Below, piece after piece: positions 1-8,512 of a stretch of 64,000 nt of DNA. This DNA comes from Antarctobacter heliothermus (GTDB lineage Bacteria > Pseudomonadota > Alphaproteobacteria > Rhodobacterales > Rhodobacteraceae), in NCBI RefSeq assembly GCF_002237555.1, contig NZ_CP022540.1, positions 434,001 through 498,000 on the forward strand. The letters run 5' to 3'. The translations under genes and the position numbers were made by a program. The notes under the pieces were generated by a model. It did not search any database, was not told where the DNA came from, and saw nothing but the letters and a program-made list of their open reading frames with translations. Position 1 is the first letter of the stretch. The number at the start of each line of letters is the position of its first letter.

Positions 1-647
1 AGCAAACGCACAACGGCCAGATCATGGGTGACGATGATTGCGCTCAGCCCCATTTCCCTCACCAACCCGCGCAGCAGGTCCAGCAAACGCGCCTGCACGC
101 TGACGTCCAGTCCGCCGGTGGGTTCATCCATAAACACAAGGCGTGGCCCGGTCACAAGGTTGCGGGCGATTTGCAGGCGCTGCTGCATCCCGCCGGAAAA
201 AGCGGTGGGCCGGTCGTCGATGCGTGAGGCGTCGATCTCAACCCGGCCCAGCCAGTCCTCTGCCGCGACGCGAATGTCGCCATAGTGGCGCGCGCCCACA
301 GCCATCAGACGTTCGCCGACGTTGCCACCCGCACTGACGTTCATGCGCAACCCGTCACGGGCGTGCTGGTGGACAAAGGCCCAATCGGTGCGGCCCAACA
401 TGCGCCTTTCGGGTTCCGACATGGTTACCGTATCTCGCGGACCCTCGACCCGGGTGTCAAACAACACGCGGCCCGCGTCCGGTTCCAGATGGCCAGCCAT
501 GCAGTTCAGCAGCGTGGACTTTCCGGATCCGGATTCCCCCACGATCCCCATGACCTCACCAGGCCACAGATCGAAATTCACATCCGCACAGCCGATGCGA
601 GCCCCGTAGCGTTTTGTCAGTTTTTCAACCTTGAGAAGCGGTGTCAT
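1..647 (-). CDS. phnK: C-P lyase complex ATP-binding protein PhnK (3' end cut by window edge)
   Basis: Cytoplasmic ABC-type ATPase that associates with the PhnGHIJ C-P lyase core; it is not a transporter component. The visible 215 residues contain a Walker A motif GESGSGKS at residues 37-44, the signature SGGMQQRLQ and a Walker B FMDEPTGGLD. The ATG start at 647 overlaps the phnJ stop by four bases (ATGA), so the two are translationally coupled. The C-terminus and anything further downstream, such as phnL, lie outside the window. PhnL is the main alternative, but position directly after phnJ favours PhnK. Confidence 0.93.
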   Translation of the reverse strand, partial: MTPLLKVEKLTKRYGARIGCADVNFDLWPGEVMGIVGESGSGKSTLLNCMAGHLEPDAGRVLFDTRVEGPRDTVTMSEPERRMLGRTDWAFVHQHARDGLRMNVSAGGNVGERLMAVGARHYGDIRVAAEDWLGRVEIDASRIDDRPTAFSGGMQQRLQIARNLVTGPRLVFMDEPTGGLDVSVQARLLDLLRGLVREMGLSAIIVTHDLAVVRL

Positions 648-1552
648 GCGGCGTCCTCCTGCGCGGCTTTGGCGCCAACATGCCCCGCAGCGCGGCGTGC
701 TCGACAATAGTCAGTGTCCGAACAGACAAACATGCGCCCACCTGCATCATCCACGATCACCTCATCCAGATAGCTGTCCTCTGCCGCGCAGAGATCACAG
801 GCGGCCTCTGCCTTTGTCGCCTCAAAGGGAAAGTCCTGAAAATCAAGACTGACAACCTTTGTGTAGGGCGGCAGCGCGTAAATGCGTTGTTCTCGGCCCG
901 CGCCAAACAACTGGATGGCGGCATTGTCCGACATCTTGGGGTTGTCGAATTTGGGGATCGGTGACGGGTCCATCACATAGCGCCCCTCAACTTTGACCGG
1001 ATAGGCATAGGCGGTCGCAATCTGGCCGTGCCGCGCGATATCCTCATACAGCTTAACGTGCATGAGACCGTAATCCTCCAGCGCGTGCATCTTGCGCGTC
1101 TCGATCTCTGACGGTTCCAGAAAACGCAGCGGTTCCGGAATCGGCACCTGATAGACAAGGATCTGATCCTCGGTCAGGGGTTCTTCGGGGATGCGGTGGC
1201 GGGTTTGGATAACGCTTGCCTTGGCCGTTTCCTCTGTCGTTGCGATCCCTGCAGTGCGCTCAAAGAACTTGCGGATCGACACGGCATTGGTCGTGTCGTC
1301 CGCGCCCTGATCGATCACCTTCAAGGTGTCTTCTGGCATCAGTGTCGCGGCACTGACCTGCACGCCACCGGTTCCCCAGCCATAGGGCATCGGCATTTCT
1401 CGGCTTGCAAACGGCACCTGATACCCGGGCACAGCCAACCCCTTGAGGATGGCACGGCGGATCATCCGCTTGGTCTGTTCGTCCAGATAGGCAAAATTAT
1501 AATTGTTCAAAACACGGCCACTTTCCGAAGTTTGAATGGCGTTTTGTTTCAT
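644..1552 (-). CDS. phnJ: Alpha-D-ribose 1-methylphosphonate 5-phosphate C-P lyase PhnJ
   Basis: Radical-SAM-type enzyme that cleaves the carbon-phosphorus bond of ribose methylphosphonate phosphate, releasing methane (or another alkane) and a cyclic ribose phosphate. The 302-residue product has the PhnJ cysteine pattern C-x2-C-x21-C-x5-C at residues 252, 255, 277 and 283, which supplies the [4Fe-4S] ligands and the catalytic cysteine. Its ATG is preceded by an AAAGGGCGAG-type ribosome binding site. Downstream it overlaps phnK by 4 bp; upstream a 151-bp gap separates it from phnI, wider than any other gap in this run, and that gap carries a small ORF on the other strand. Confidence 0.97.
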   Translation of the reverse strand: MKQNAIQTSESGRVLNNYNFAYLDEQTKRMIRRAILKGLAVPGYQVPFASREMPMPYGWGTGGVQVSAATLMPEDTLKVIDQGADDTTNAVSIRKFFERTAGIATTEETAKASVIQTRHRIPEEPLTEDQILVYQVPIPEPLRFLEPSEIETRKMHALEDYGLMHVKLYEDIARHGQIATAYAYPVKVEGRYVMDPSPIPKFDNPKMSDNAAIQLFGAGREQRIYALPPYTKVVSLDFQDFPFEATKAEAACDLCAAEDSYLDEVIVDDAGGRMFVCSDTDYCRARRAAGHVGAKAAQEDAA

Positions 1553-1611
1553 ATTCTCGCCCTTTTTGCCCTGTAGTCCTTCGGCATCGCAGCCTCAAAA
1601 GGACCAAACCG

Positions 1612-1698
1612 ATGTACACAATCACCACTGCCCTGCTTGTCGTTTTCAGCCTTGCCTTGATCGCCAAGGTCATCCACGCGCGCAAAACCAAAGACTAA
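1612..1698 (+). CDS. Putative 28-residue single-pass membrane protein, opposite strand to the phn operon
   Basis: A short ORF lies in the phnI-phnJ gap on the opposite strand. It encodes 28 residues: a short N-terminus (MYTITT), about 14 hydrophobic residues (ALLVVFSLALIAKV) and a basic tail (HARKTKD), which looks like a tiny inner-membrane protein. A good ribosome binding site (AAAAGGA, about 8 nt before the ATG) precedes it. I do not recognise a family. It could be a chance ORF, but RBS, hydrophobic core and charged tail together are unusual by chance. Transcription would run against phnJ/phnI, so antisense effects are possible. Confidence 0.45.
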   Translation: MYTITTALLVVFSLALIAKVIHARKTKD

Positions 1699-1703
1699 CG
1701 GGG

Positions 1704-2786
1704 TCATTCCGCCGCCTCCTGCACACCGGATGCGTCACGCCGCAATTTACGCACCAGTTCCAGTTCTGACTGGAAGTCGACGTAATGCGGCAGCTTGATG
1801 TGTTCCAGAAAGCCGGTCGCCTGAATGTTGTCCGAATGGTACAGGACAAACTCCTCGTCCTGTGCAGGGGCGCCGACATTGTCCTCACCCAGTTCGCGCC
1901 AGCGCAATGTGCGATCCACCAAGGCCATTGAGATGGCCTTGCGTTCGGTTTGGCCGAACACCAACCCGTAGCCGCGCGTAAACTGTGGCGGTTCCGTCTT
2001 GGAGCCTTGGAATTGGTTGACTGTCTCACATTCGGTGACCTCTAACTCACCGATGTCGATGGCAAAGCCCAGTTCCGGAATCTCCATTTCCACATCCACC
2101 GTGCCGATGCGCAACTCGCCGACAAAGGCGTGATTGCGGGCGTAGCCGCGCTGGGTGGAATAGGCCATGCCAAGGACAAAGCCCTCATCGCCTCGCGCCA
2201 GCGCCTGCAGGCGAAGCGCCCGTGACCCGGGCAACTCCATCGGCGCGCGGGTCAAGTCTGGTGGAGTCTCGTCATTGGTCGGCTCCTGCTGGATCAGTCC
2301 CTCATGATTCAGGAAATCGGTGATATGCGGCGTCGGCTCTTGGCGGGGTGCAGCGGTCGGCGCAGGTGGCACTTCGCCATCAGCGGCCAGTTTGAAATCC
2401 AGCAAGCGGTGCGTGTAGTCAAAAGTCGGCCCCAGCACTTGGCCCCCCGGCGCGTCCTTGAACGTGGCCGAGATTCGCCGGATACAGGCCATATCCGCAG
2501 TCTCAATGGGGCGCGTGCCACCAAATCGCGGCAAGGTGGTCCGATAGGCCCGGATGAGAAACACCGCTTCAATCAGGTCACCGCGCGCCTGCTTGATCGC
2601 CAGCGCAGCAAGGTCGGGATCATACAGGGACCCCTCTGTCATCACCCGGTTGACCGCGAGTTTCAGTTGTTCCCGGATCTGGTCCACGGACAGTTCGGCC
2701 ACCGAGGTATCCCCGCGCCGCTCTTCCGCGAGCCATGCGTGGGCATTGTCGATGGCGCGTTCGCCGCCCTTGACCGCAACATACAT
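1704..2786 (-). CDS. phnI: Phosphonate ribosyltransferase subunit PhnI
   Basis: PhnI is the nucleosidase-like subunit of the C-P lyase core that, with PhnG, PhnH and PhnL, replaces adenine of ATP by a phosphonate to give ribose 1-phosphonate 5-triphosphate. The 360-residue length and the N-terminus MYVAVKGGERAIDNAHAWLA are typical of the family. It starts 3 bp after the phnH stop codon and belongs to the same leftward transcript. The C-terminus (DASGVQEAAE) ends next to the 151-bp gap before phnJ. Confidence 0.96.
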   Translation of the reverse strand: MYVAVKGGERAIDNAHAWLAEERRGDTSVAELSVDQIREQLKLAVNRVMTEGSLYDPDLAALAIKQARGDLIEAVFLIRAYRTTLPRFGGTRPIETADMACIRRISATFKDAPGGQVLGPTFDYTHRLLDFKLAADGEVPPAPTAAPRQEPTPHITDFLNHEGLIQQEPTNDETPPDLTRAPMELPGSRALRLQALARGDEGFVLGMAYSTQRGYARNHAFVGELRIGTVDVEMEIPELGFAIDIGELEVTECETVNQFQGSKTEPPQFTRGYGLVFGQTERKAISMALVDRTLRWRELGEDNVGAPAQDEEFVLYHSDNIQATGFLEHIKLPHYVDFQSELELVRKLRRDASGVQEAAE

Positions 2787-2789
2787 CGC

Positions 2790-3359
2790 TCAGACCTCCA
2801 CTTTGGTGCTGCGCGGCAGGGCGGCAAGCCGATCCCCGGCGCAGAAATAGGCGTCCCAACCCAGTGGGAACCGTGCTGCATTTGCCGCAAACGCCTGTGT
2901 CTTTGGCAGGGACAGCGCGGCACTGTCGCGAATCCCCGGCCCGGTCAGGCGCGCGCCTGACTCCGACAACTCCGGCAGTTCGACAATCAGCGTGGCGGAC
3001 CGATCCGGGTATTGCGCTGTCCCAAACCGGAACCGACTGACGGGTTGCAGCGCCTCCCACTCCCCCACCGCAAAATCGCAGTCTTCGGCCGACACCAGCG
3101 GCGCTCCGGTGTGAAAGGTGATCCAGTCGCGCAGAGGTGCGCAGTCATAGTCGCCCGCCAGATAGATCCCTGTGTCCGGGTCGCAGAGCGTCAGGATCAG
3201 AACCCCGGCAGCGGTCAATAGCGGCGCGGGCGGCGCGGCGCCCGCAACGGTATGTAGCGTTCCGGGACGGGCCATTGCGGTCATGGCGGCCCGAAAGGCA
3301 CGAGCGGAATCGACCGGCACATCGGCGAACCCACCTTTGAGCAAAGCTGCGTCCATCAA
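2790..3359 (-). CDS. phnH: Phosphonate C-P lyase subunit PhnH
   Basis: Structural subunit of the cytoplasmic PhnGHIJ complex; the PhnH fold resembles a PLP-dependent transferase without the cofactor. The 189-residue protein begins MMDAALLKGGFADVPVDSAR and contains the family segment FRAAMTAMARPGTLH near residue 30. It overlaps phnG by 4 bp at its start and lies 3 bp from phnI, consistent with stoichiometric co-translation. Confidence 0.95.
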   Translation of the reverse strand: MMDAALLKGGFADVPVDSARAFRAAMTAMARPGTLHTVAGAAPPAPLLTAAGVLILTLCDPDTGIYLAGDYDCAPLRDWITFHTGAPLVSAEDCDFAVGEWEALQPVSRFRFGTAQYPDRSATLIVELPELSESGARLTGPGIRDSAALSLPKTQAFAANAARFPLGWDAYFCAGDRLAALPRSTKVEV

Positions 3360-3796
3360 TCCTCTCCCCGAACGAGTGTGAAGAATTCAACCTTTGTCGC
3401 CGCTGCCTTGGCGGCGCGGCCTTCTGCCCGTGCGGCGGCCTGTGCGCGAAGTGGGACAAGCACCTCTGTCTGGACCTGCGTTGCCGCATCCGTCTGCATC
3501 AGCGCATCGATCAGGGCAGCGCGTTCTGCGTGCGGCTTGTCGCGCCCTTGAACATATCCATGGCCAACTGTGCCATCGTCCAGCTGCAGCGAACAGCGTG
3601 TCACCGTCATCTCACCCAGATTGAAGGGCGCACCGGTGCCGCCCATCCGTCCGCGCACCATGGCCGCGCCGATTTCCGGAGCACGCAACCATGTAAAGCG
3701 CGGCACCTGCCGGTCCTGCCAAAGCGCCTCTAGCGCGGCGGGCCGGGATTTGGCCAGCAGGCTCATCCAGTCTTTGCGGGCGGGTTCATCGGTCAT
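3356..3796 (-). CDS. phnG: Phosphonate C-P lyase subunit PhnG
   Basis: First gene of the C-P lyase operon; the 146-residue product is the PhnG subunit needed with PhnI for the ribosyl transfer step. The segments RMGGTGAPFNLGEMTVTRC and GHGYVQGRD match the family. The start (MTDEPARKDWMSLLAKS) faces the divergent phnF across 102 bp containing an inverted repeat. The stop overlaps the phnH start by 4 bp. Confidence 0.95.
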   Translation of the reverse strand: MTDEPARKDWMSLLAKSRPAALEALWQDRQVPRFTWLRAPEIGAAMVRGRMGGTGAPFNLGEMTVTRCSLQLDDGTVGHGYVQGRDKPHAERAALIDALMQTDAATQVQTEVLVPLRAQAAARAEGRAAKAAATKVEFFTLVRGED

Positions 3797-3811
3797 CTAG
3801 ACACCTTGCAG

Positions 3812-3835
3812 AGTTGTCGCAGTAAATATACAACT
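3812..3835. promoter_or_regulatory. Inverted repeat between phnG and phnF, candidate PhnF operator
   Basis: Seen: AGTTGT at 3812-3817 and ACAACT at 3830-3835, a perfect 6-bp inverted repeat with a 12-bp spacer. On the phnG strand a TTGACA hexamer (complement of 3858-3863) lies just upstream, so the repeat would sit at or just after the phnG promoter, where a GntR/UTRA repressor could act on both divergent genes. A second CTAG-centred sequence, GTCTAGAT, overlaps the phnG start. The link to PhnF is inference from position. Confidence 0.4.
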
Positions 3836-3898
3836 AGACAAATCCATACCGACCGTTTGTCAATCAGGCAAGACCGTCCCAGATGAAAGTTTTTTGAC

Positions 3899-4606
3899 AT
3901 GTCTCGTCCCGCGCTGTGGACCGCCATTTCTGACAGCCTGACAAGTGACATCGCTGCGGGCCGCTATCGCCCAGGAGACAAACTGCCGACAGAGGCAGAG
4001 TTGTCGGCGCGGTTCGGGGTGAACCGCCACACTGTACGCCGTGCGCTTCAGGCCATGGCCGACCGCGGCCTTGTCCATTCGCGGCGCGGCGCGGGCGCGT
4101 TTGTGGCCGCGAAGCCGACGGATTATGCCCTTGGGCGGCGTGTCAGGTTCAACCAGAACCTGCGGGCGTCCGGGCGGGTGCCGGGCCGCCAGATCCTGAT
4201 GTCGGAAACCCGACTGGCCGATCCCGGAGAGGCGCGCGCGCTGCGACTATCGCCCGGCGACCCGGTTCATGTCTACCAGTCGCTGGCCACCGCCGATGGC
4301 GAGCCTGTAGCGCTTGGGACCGGGGTTTTTCCGGCCGCACGCTTGCCAAATCTGCCAGAGGCCCTGCACGCCTATGCCACCGTGACTGAGGCGCTTGCCG
4401 CATGCGGGGTGGCCGACTATACCCGCGCCTCGACCCGTGTGACTGCACATCTGGCCACCGCGACGCAGGCCACGCGCCTCAAACTGGCAGCTGGCGCGCC
4501 TTTGCTGCGCACAACAAGCGTGAACATCGACCCGGATGGCGTTCCCATAGAATACGGCAAGACATGGTTTGCCGGGGACCGTGTGACCCTGACGCTGGAG
4601 TCGTGA
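3899..4606 (+). CDS. phnF: GntR-family transcriptional regulator PhnF
   Basis: HutC-type GntR regulator of 235 residues: an N-terminal winged helix (about residues 8-72, with YRPGDKLPTEAELSARFGVN and RHTVRRALQAMADRGLV) and a C-terminal UTRA ligand-binding domain (about 90-230). Members encoded beside phn genes repress phosphonate genes until an inducer binds. It diverges from phnG, and phnM follows on the same strand after 100 bp. The ribosome binding site is weak. Ligand and operator are not determinable from sequence alone. Confidence 0.9.
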   Translation: MSRPALWTAISDSLTSDIAAGRYRPGDKLPTEAELSARFGVNRHTVRRALQAMADRGLVHSRRGAGAFVAAKPTDYALGRRVRFNQNLRASGRVPGRQILMSETRLADPGEARALRLSPGDPVHVYQSLATADGEPVALGTGVFPAARLPNLPEALHAYATVTEALAACGVADYTRASTRVTAHLATATQATRLKLAAGAPLLRTTSVNIDPDGVPIEYGKTWFAGDRVTLTLES

Positions 4607-4706
4607 TCCCCGTCCCGATGTTTTCATGGAACAGCACACATGCCGTCATTGCGATGATACATTGCAAGGGTAGGACGTCAGGGCAATTTTCGTCCGGAGC
4701 AGTTCC

Positions 4707-5888
4707 ATGCCCATCGCTCCCTCTTCATTACGCCTGACTGGCGCTACTGTCCTGCGAGACGGTGCCATGCAGGCGCGGTCCGTCGCCATTCAGGACGGTC
4801 GCATTTCCAAAGGCCCCCTCCCCGAGGTGGATCTGAGAGGGTACTATATCCTTCCCGGCATCATCGACCTGCATGGCGATGCCTTTGAGCGACACCTGAC
4901 TCCCCGGCCCTCTGCCGCCTTTTCGCTGGCGACAGCCCTGCGAGCGACCGACCGCGATGCCGCGTCAAATGGTGTGACAACCGCCTGGATGGCGCACAGC
5001 TGGAGCTGGGAGGGCGGACCGCGCGGCCCCACCCATGCCGAGGCCTTTCTGGACGCTGTCGATGCCTACGCCGCAGAGGCATTGACCGACCTACGGGTCC
5101 AGATCCGCTGTGAAACGCATACTGTGCATACCGCAGACCGGCTGTTGGCCGCAGTACTCCGTCACGGGATCGACTATGTCGTTTTCAACAACCACCTGGA
5201 TGAGGCGGCGCACCTTGCCGAGAGCGACATGTCGCGGCTGGCAATGTGGGCACAGCATGCCGGACATTCAGTCGAGGAACATCTGGCCAGAGTCCATGCC
5301 GCGCGCGACCAAAAACCGGACGTGCCGCGCTATCTGTGCCGCTTGGCCGAAGCCTTTGACACGCTGGGCGTCACCTATGGCAGTCACGATGACCGCGACG
5401 GCGAAACGCGCGAGTATTATTCGCAGATCGGGGCCAAGGTTTGTGAATTTCCGACCCGGCGGCCTGCTGCGGCGTTGGCGCGTGCGGTCGGTGATCCGAT
5501 CGTGATGGGCGCTCCGAACGTTGTGCGCGGCGGCTCGCAGTCGGGCAATATCGCAGCGCGCGATCTGATCCAAGCACAGCTGTGCGATGCTTTGGTGTCG
5601 GATTATTATTACCCGGCGTTGTCGCAGGCCGCCTTTCGGTTGGTCGATGACGGGCTGGTGGATCTGCCCCGTGCTTGGGCGATGATTTCATCCGCACCGG
5701 CGGAAATCCTGCGAATGCCCGACCGTGGCACGATCGATTATGGACGCCGCGCGGATCTGGTGGTGATCAACGCCCAGACCCGCGTGGTCGAGGCGACCAT
5801 CTGCGGCGGCAGGATTACCCATCTGACAGGCGAGGCGGCCTTCCGTTTTCTGGGGGCCGGACACCCCCGTCGACTGGCTGCCGAATGA
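4707..5888 (+). CDS. phnM: Alpha-D-ribose 1-methylphosphonate 5-triphosphate diphosphatase PhnM
   Basis: Amidohydrolase-fold enzyme that removes pyrophosphate from ribose 1-methylphosphonate 5-triphosphate to give the PhnJ substrate. The 393-residue protein has the family segments LPGIIDLHGDAFERHLTPRP (about 51-70, first metal-binding region), a later TYGSHDDRDGETREYY and the C-terminal beta-sandwich region with RADLVVINAQTRV. It is transcribed with phnF or from its own promoter in the 100-bp gap, away from the other lyase genes. A strong terminator follows at 6035-6062. Confidence 0.95.
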   Translation: MPIAPSSLRLTGATVLRDGAMQARSVAIQDGRISKGPLPEVDLRGYYILPGIIDLHGDAFERHLTPRPSAAFSLATALRATDRDAASNGVTTAWMAHSWSWEGGPRGPTHAEAFLDAVDAYAAEALTDLRVQIRCETHTVHTADRLLAAVLRHGIDYVVFNNHLDEAAHLAESDMSRLAMWAQHAGHSVEEHLARVHAARDQKPDVPRYLCRLAEAFDTLGVTYGSHDDRDGETREYYSQIGAKVCEFPTRRPAAALARAVGDPIVMGAPNVVRGGSQSGNIAARDLIQAQLCDALVSDYYYPALSQAAFRLVDDGLVDLPRAWAMISSAPAEILRMPDRGTIDYGRRADLVVINAQTRVVEATICGGRITHLTGEAAFRFLGAGHPRRLAAE

Positions 5889-6202
5889 TACGCAGGTTTT
5901 TCTGACCGTTTCACGGAACTGTCACGACGCGCCGGTATGGGAACACCTGTGAGTGTAACCGCGCCCCGCACGCCTTTTTTCTCCGGTGTCGGGATGTATA
6001 AAGCGTTGGTTGCTAAAATTTTCATGACCAAACCGGGCGGCCCGAAACGGCCGCCCTTTTTTGTTAAACCGACTGATGCCGGAACAGTAATCCGAAACGG
6101 CCAACCGCTGTGCCAGAACCGATTGCACCCGCTCGCCCGGCATCGGGGCGAACGGGGGCGAACCCATCAAAAACTCACGCGAAACGCCTCGACCCGCGGC
6201 AC
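5889..6202. other. Intergenic region between convergent phnM and phnE2
   Basis: This 314-bp stretch holds the terminator at 6035-6062. Between the terminator and phnE2 (about 6063-6200) the complementary strand stays open with coding-like codon use, starting right after the phnE2 stop and containing MGSPPFAPMPGERV, but it would run through the terminator hairpin and matches nothing I know. It may be a gene relic; I do not call a gene. Confidence 0.4.
6035..6062 (+). terminator. Rho-independent terminator after phnM
   Basis: GGGCGGCC (6035-6042) and GGCCGCCC (6049-6056) form a perfect 8-bp GC-rich stem with a 6-nt loop, followed by six T residues. The T tract is on the + strand, so it ends phnM transcription; the minus strand lacks a T run after the stem. 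Confidence 0.92.
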
Positions 6203-7555
6203 TCAATGCCCGTTGGTTTTGCCCCTGATCAGGCGGCGACGCAGGACACCAGAGGCCCAGTCCATGAAGATCACCATCAAAACGATGAGCATGATATAAT
6301 AGCTCACCTCTTCCCAGTCTTTCTGGGTGATGATCGCCTGCGTCAGCAGCAGACCGATGCCGCCGCCGGTGATCGCACCGATCACGGTGGCTGAGCGGGT
6401 GTTGGATTCGAGATAGTAAAGCACTTGGCTGAGCAGGACCGGCGTGATCTGCGGGATCACACCAAAACGGTAGCGCTGCAACGGTTTCGCCCCGGTCGAA
6501 CGCACGCCTTCGATCTGCTTGTCGTCGACGTTTTCCAACGCTTCGGAAAACATCTTACCAAAAGAACCGGTGTCGGTCAGCATGATCGCCAAAGCCCCCG
6601 TCAACGGACCGGGTCCGAACGCGCGGCTCAGAATGATCGTCCAGATCAGCCCGTCCACACCACGGACAAAGTCGAACACACGGCGCACCGCAAACCGAAC
6701 GCTCATCAACCGTGTAAAGTTGCGCGCCGCCAAAAAGGCCAGTGGCAGCGCAATAAGGGCGGCGCCCATCGTGCCCAGGAACGCCATCAGGATGGTCTCA
6801 AAGATCGCCCAGACCACATCCTTGTGCCGCCACATCGGATTGTTCCAGAAATCATGAACCATCGCGGCAAAGTTGCTTTTTTCGCCAACAATCCGGTCGC
6901 CAGACATCGCAAGGCCGACAAGTTCAGAAAACGATTTTCCGTAGAAAGGACTGTCCAGGGTGAACCAGAACAGCTCCCACCCAAAGGAATAGCGGAACAC
7001 CTCTGTCCGGGCGCGGGTGACCGCCGCGCGACCGCCTTCGCCGGTGATGTTGACCCGTGTGCTGCTGGCTCCGATCCAGTCCGGCACATTGCCGTCCGGC
7101 GTATCAAGGATAATCTCCCGACCCTCGATCCGCACCGTCACCGTCCCGTAGTCAGGCCGGGTATAGCGCAGGGTAGAGCCCTCGATCTCGGCAAATTCGC
7201 CGGCCTTAAGCTCGACCCGTACTGCATCCTCTCCAATCGGCGTGACGAACTCGGGCCGCATGTCAGCGGGATACCGGCCCTTGGCCTCACCCTCGATGGC
7301 AAAAACCAAACCGCCGTTGCGGTTGTCATGCGTGATATGCGTTTTATGACTGTAGCTGTCCGCCACAAGGATCGCTGCGTTGTCCATCCGCGCGCGGTCG
7401 ACAAGACCGGGAATATCAAAGGCAAAGAACAGGTAGACAAAATAGGCCAGGATCACCAACGGCGCAGCAAAGCCGATCAGCCGTTTTCGTCCGATCAGGC
7501 GGTCAGCTTGTGCCTTGAGAGTGTCTATCGGCAAGAATTCCACGGTCGCAGTCAT
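6203..7555 (-). CDS. phnE2: Phosphonate ABC transporter permease PhnE2
   Basis: Inner-membrane permease of the PhnCDE importer. The 450-residue protein is much longer than PhnE1: one helix (about 25-46), then a soluble, beta-rich region of roughly 150 residues probably in the periplasm, then the transmembrane domain. The cytoplasmic coupling segment is visible as EGVRSTGAKPLQRYRFGVIP. It starts 1 bp after the phnE1 stop, so the two permeases are co-translated and probably form the heterodimeric channel. The large extra domain is typical of this longer PhnE type; its role is unknown to me. Confidence 0.92.
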   Translation of the reverse strand: MTATVEFLPIDTLKAQADRLIGRKRLIGFAAPLVILAYFVYLFFAFDIPGLVDRARMDNAAILVADSYSHKTHITHDNRNGGLVFAIEGEAKGRYPADMRPEFVTPIGEDAVRVELKAGEFAEIEGSTLRYTRPDYGTVTVRIEGREIILDTPDGNVPDWIGASSTRVNITGEGGRAAVTRARTEVFRYSFGWELFWFTLDSPFYGKSFSELVGLAMSGDRIVGEKSNFAAMVHDFWNNPMWRHKDVVWAIFETILMAFLGTMGAALIALPLAFLAARNFTRLMSVRFAVRRVFDFVRGVDGLIWTIILSRAFGPGPLTGALAIMLTDTGSFGKMFSEALENVDDKQIEGVRSTGAKPLQRYRFGVIPQITPVLLSQVLYYLESNTRSATVIGAITGGGIGLLLTQAIITQKDWEEVSYYIMLIVLMVIFMDWASGVLRRRLIRGKTNGH

Positions 7556-7556
7556 G

Positions 7557-8432
7557 TCACGCTCCAGTCACGAGCTTGTTGCGGAAATGGCTCGACAGTT
7601 GGTCGAAGAAGACGATGGTCAAGAAGAGCAGGATAAAGATGGCAGCCACCTCATCATATCGGCCCTGCCCCCAGCTGAATGCGTTCTTGAGGTCATAACC
7701 AATACCCCCAGACCCGACGAAGCCAAGGATCGCCGAGGCGCGGATATTGATCTCAAACCGCAGCAAGGCATAGCTGAGCCAATTTGGCGCGACCTGCGGG
7801 ATGACCCCCAACAGCATCCGTTGGGACCAAGATGCGCCGGTCGATTCCAAACCCTCCAGCGGCTTCTGGCTGGCGTTTTCATTCACTTCGGAAAACAATT
7901 TGCCCAACGCACCGGTCGTGTGAAAGGCGATGGCGATCATGGCGGGAACAGGTCCGCCCCCCAAGACGAAGATCAGCACCAGCGCGATGACGATCTCAGG
8001 GATGGCGCGCATGATGTCCATCAGGCGGCGGAACACCCCGATCAAGGCCGGAAAGCGTGCCAATCCACGGGTGGACAGCAAAGACAACGCAACCGCCAGC
8101 AAACCGCCCACCAACGTCGAGGCGGCGGCGATGTTGATCGTCTCGATCAGCGACGGAAAGAACTTGACCATCAAGGCCGGGATCAGCGCGACCTTCTCAC
8201 TGGCCTCGGAAATCACTTCGCCGGGGAACTGAAAGACGTTCAGGATACCGTTCCAGAACCCCCCCGCATTGCGGCTGTCGGCAAGCATGAAGCCCGACGT
8301 CATCAGCGCAATGAAGATAATCAGCATAATGCCGCCATACATCCGCTTGGTGCGGGCCATGGCCATATAGGCCTGCTGTATTTCGGCGGAGCGTTGCCCC
8401 CCGATCGAGTGGCCAAGCGTGACGTCGGTCAT
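7557..8432 (-). CDS. phnE1: Phosphonate ABC transporter permease PhnE1
   Basis: Permease subunit of 291 residues for phosphonate or organophosphate uptake. An N-terminal helix (about 33-52) is followed by a BPD-type transmembrane domain with the coupling segment EGLESTGASWSQRMLLGVIP near residue 195. It lies 80 bp after phnD and 1 bp before phnE2 in the phnCDE1E2 transcript. Confidence 0.93.
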   Translation of the reverse strand: MTDVTLGHSIGGQRSAEIQQAYMAMARTKRMYGGIMLIIFIALMTSGFMLADSRNAGGFWNGILNVFQFPGEVISEASEKVALIPALMVKFFPSLIETINIAAASTLVGGLLAVALSLLSTRGLARFPALIGVFRRLMDIMRAIPEIVIALVLIFVLGGGPVPAMIAIAFHTTGALGKLFSEVNENASQKPLEGLESTGASWSQRMLLGVIPQVAPNWLSYALLRFEINIRASAILGFVGSGGIGYDLKNAFSWGQGRYDEVAAIFILLFLTIVFFDQLSSHFRNKLVTGA

Positions 8433-8512
8433 TGTGGTGTTCTCGGTCTATCTGGATCGGAAAGAGGACGGGCCGGCCCCAAAAGGACCGGCCCGAGGTT
8501 CAAGCCAATGGC

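Noticed and set aside
5937..6299. 120-codon + strand open frame after phnM
   Set aside because: It reads through a strong intrinsic terminator and overlaps the 3' end of phnE2 antisense.
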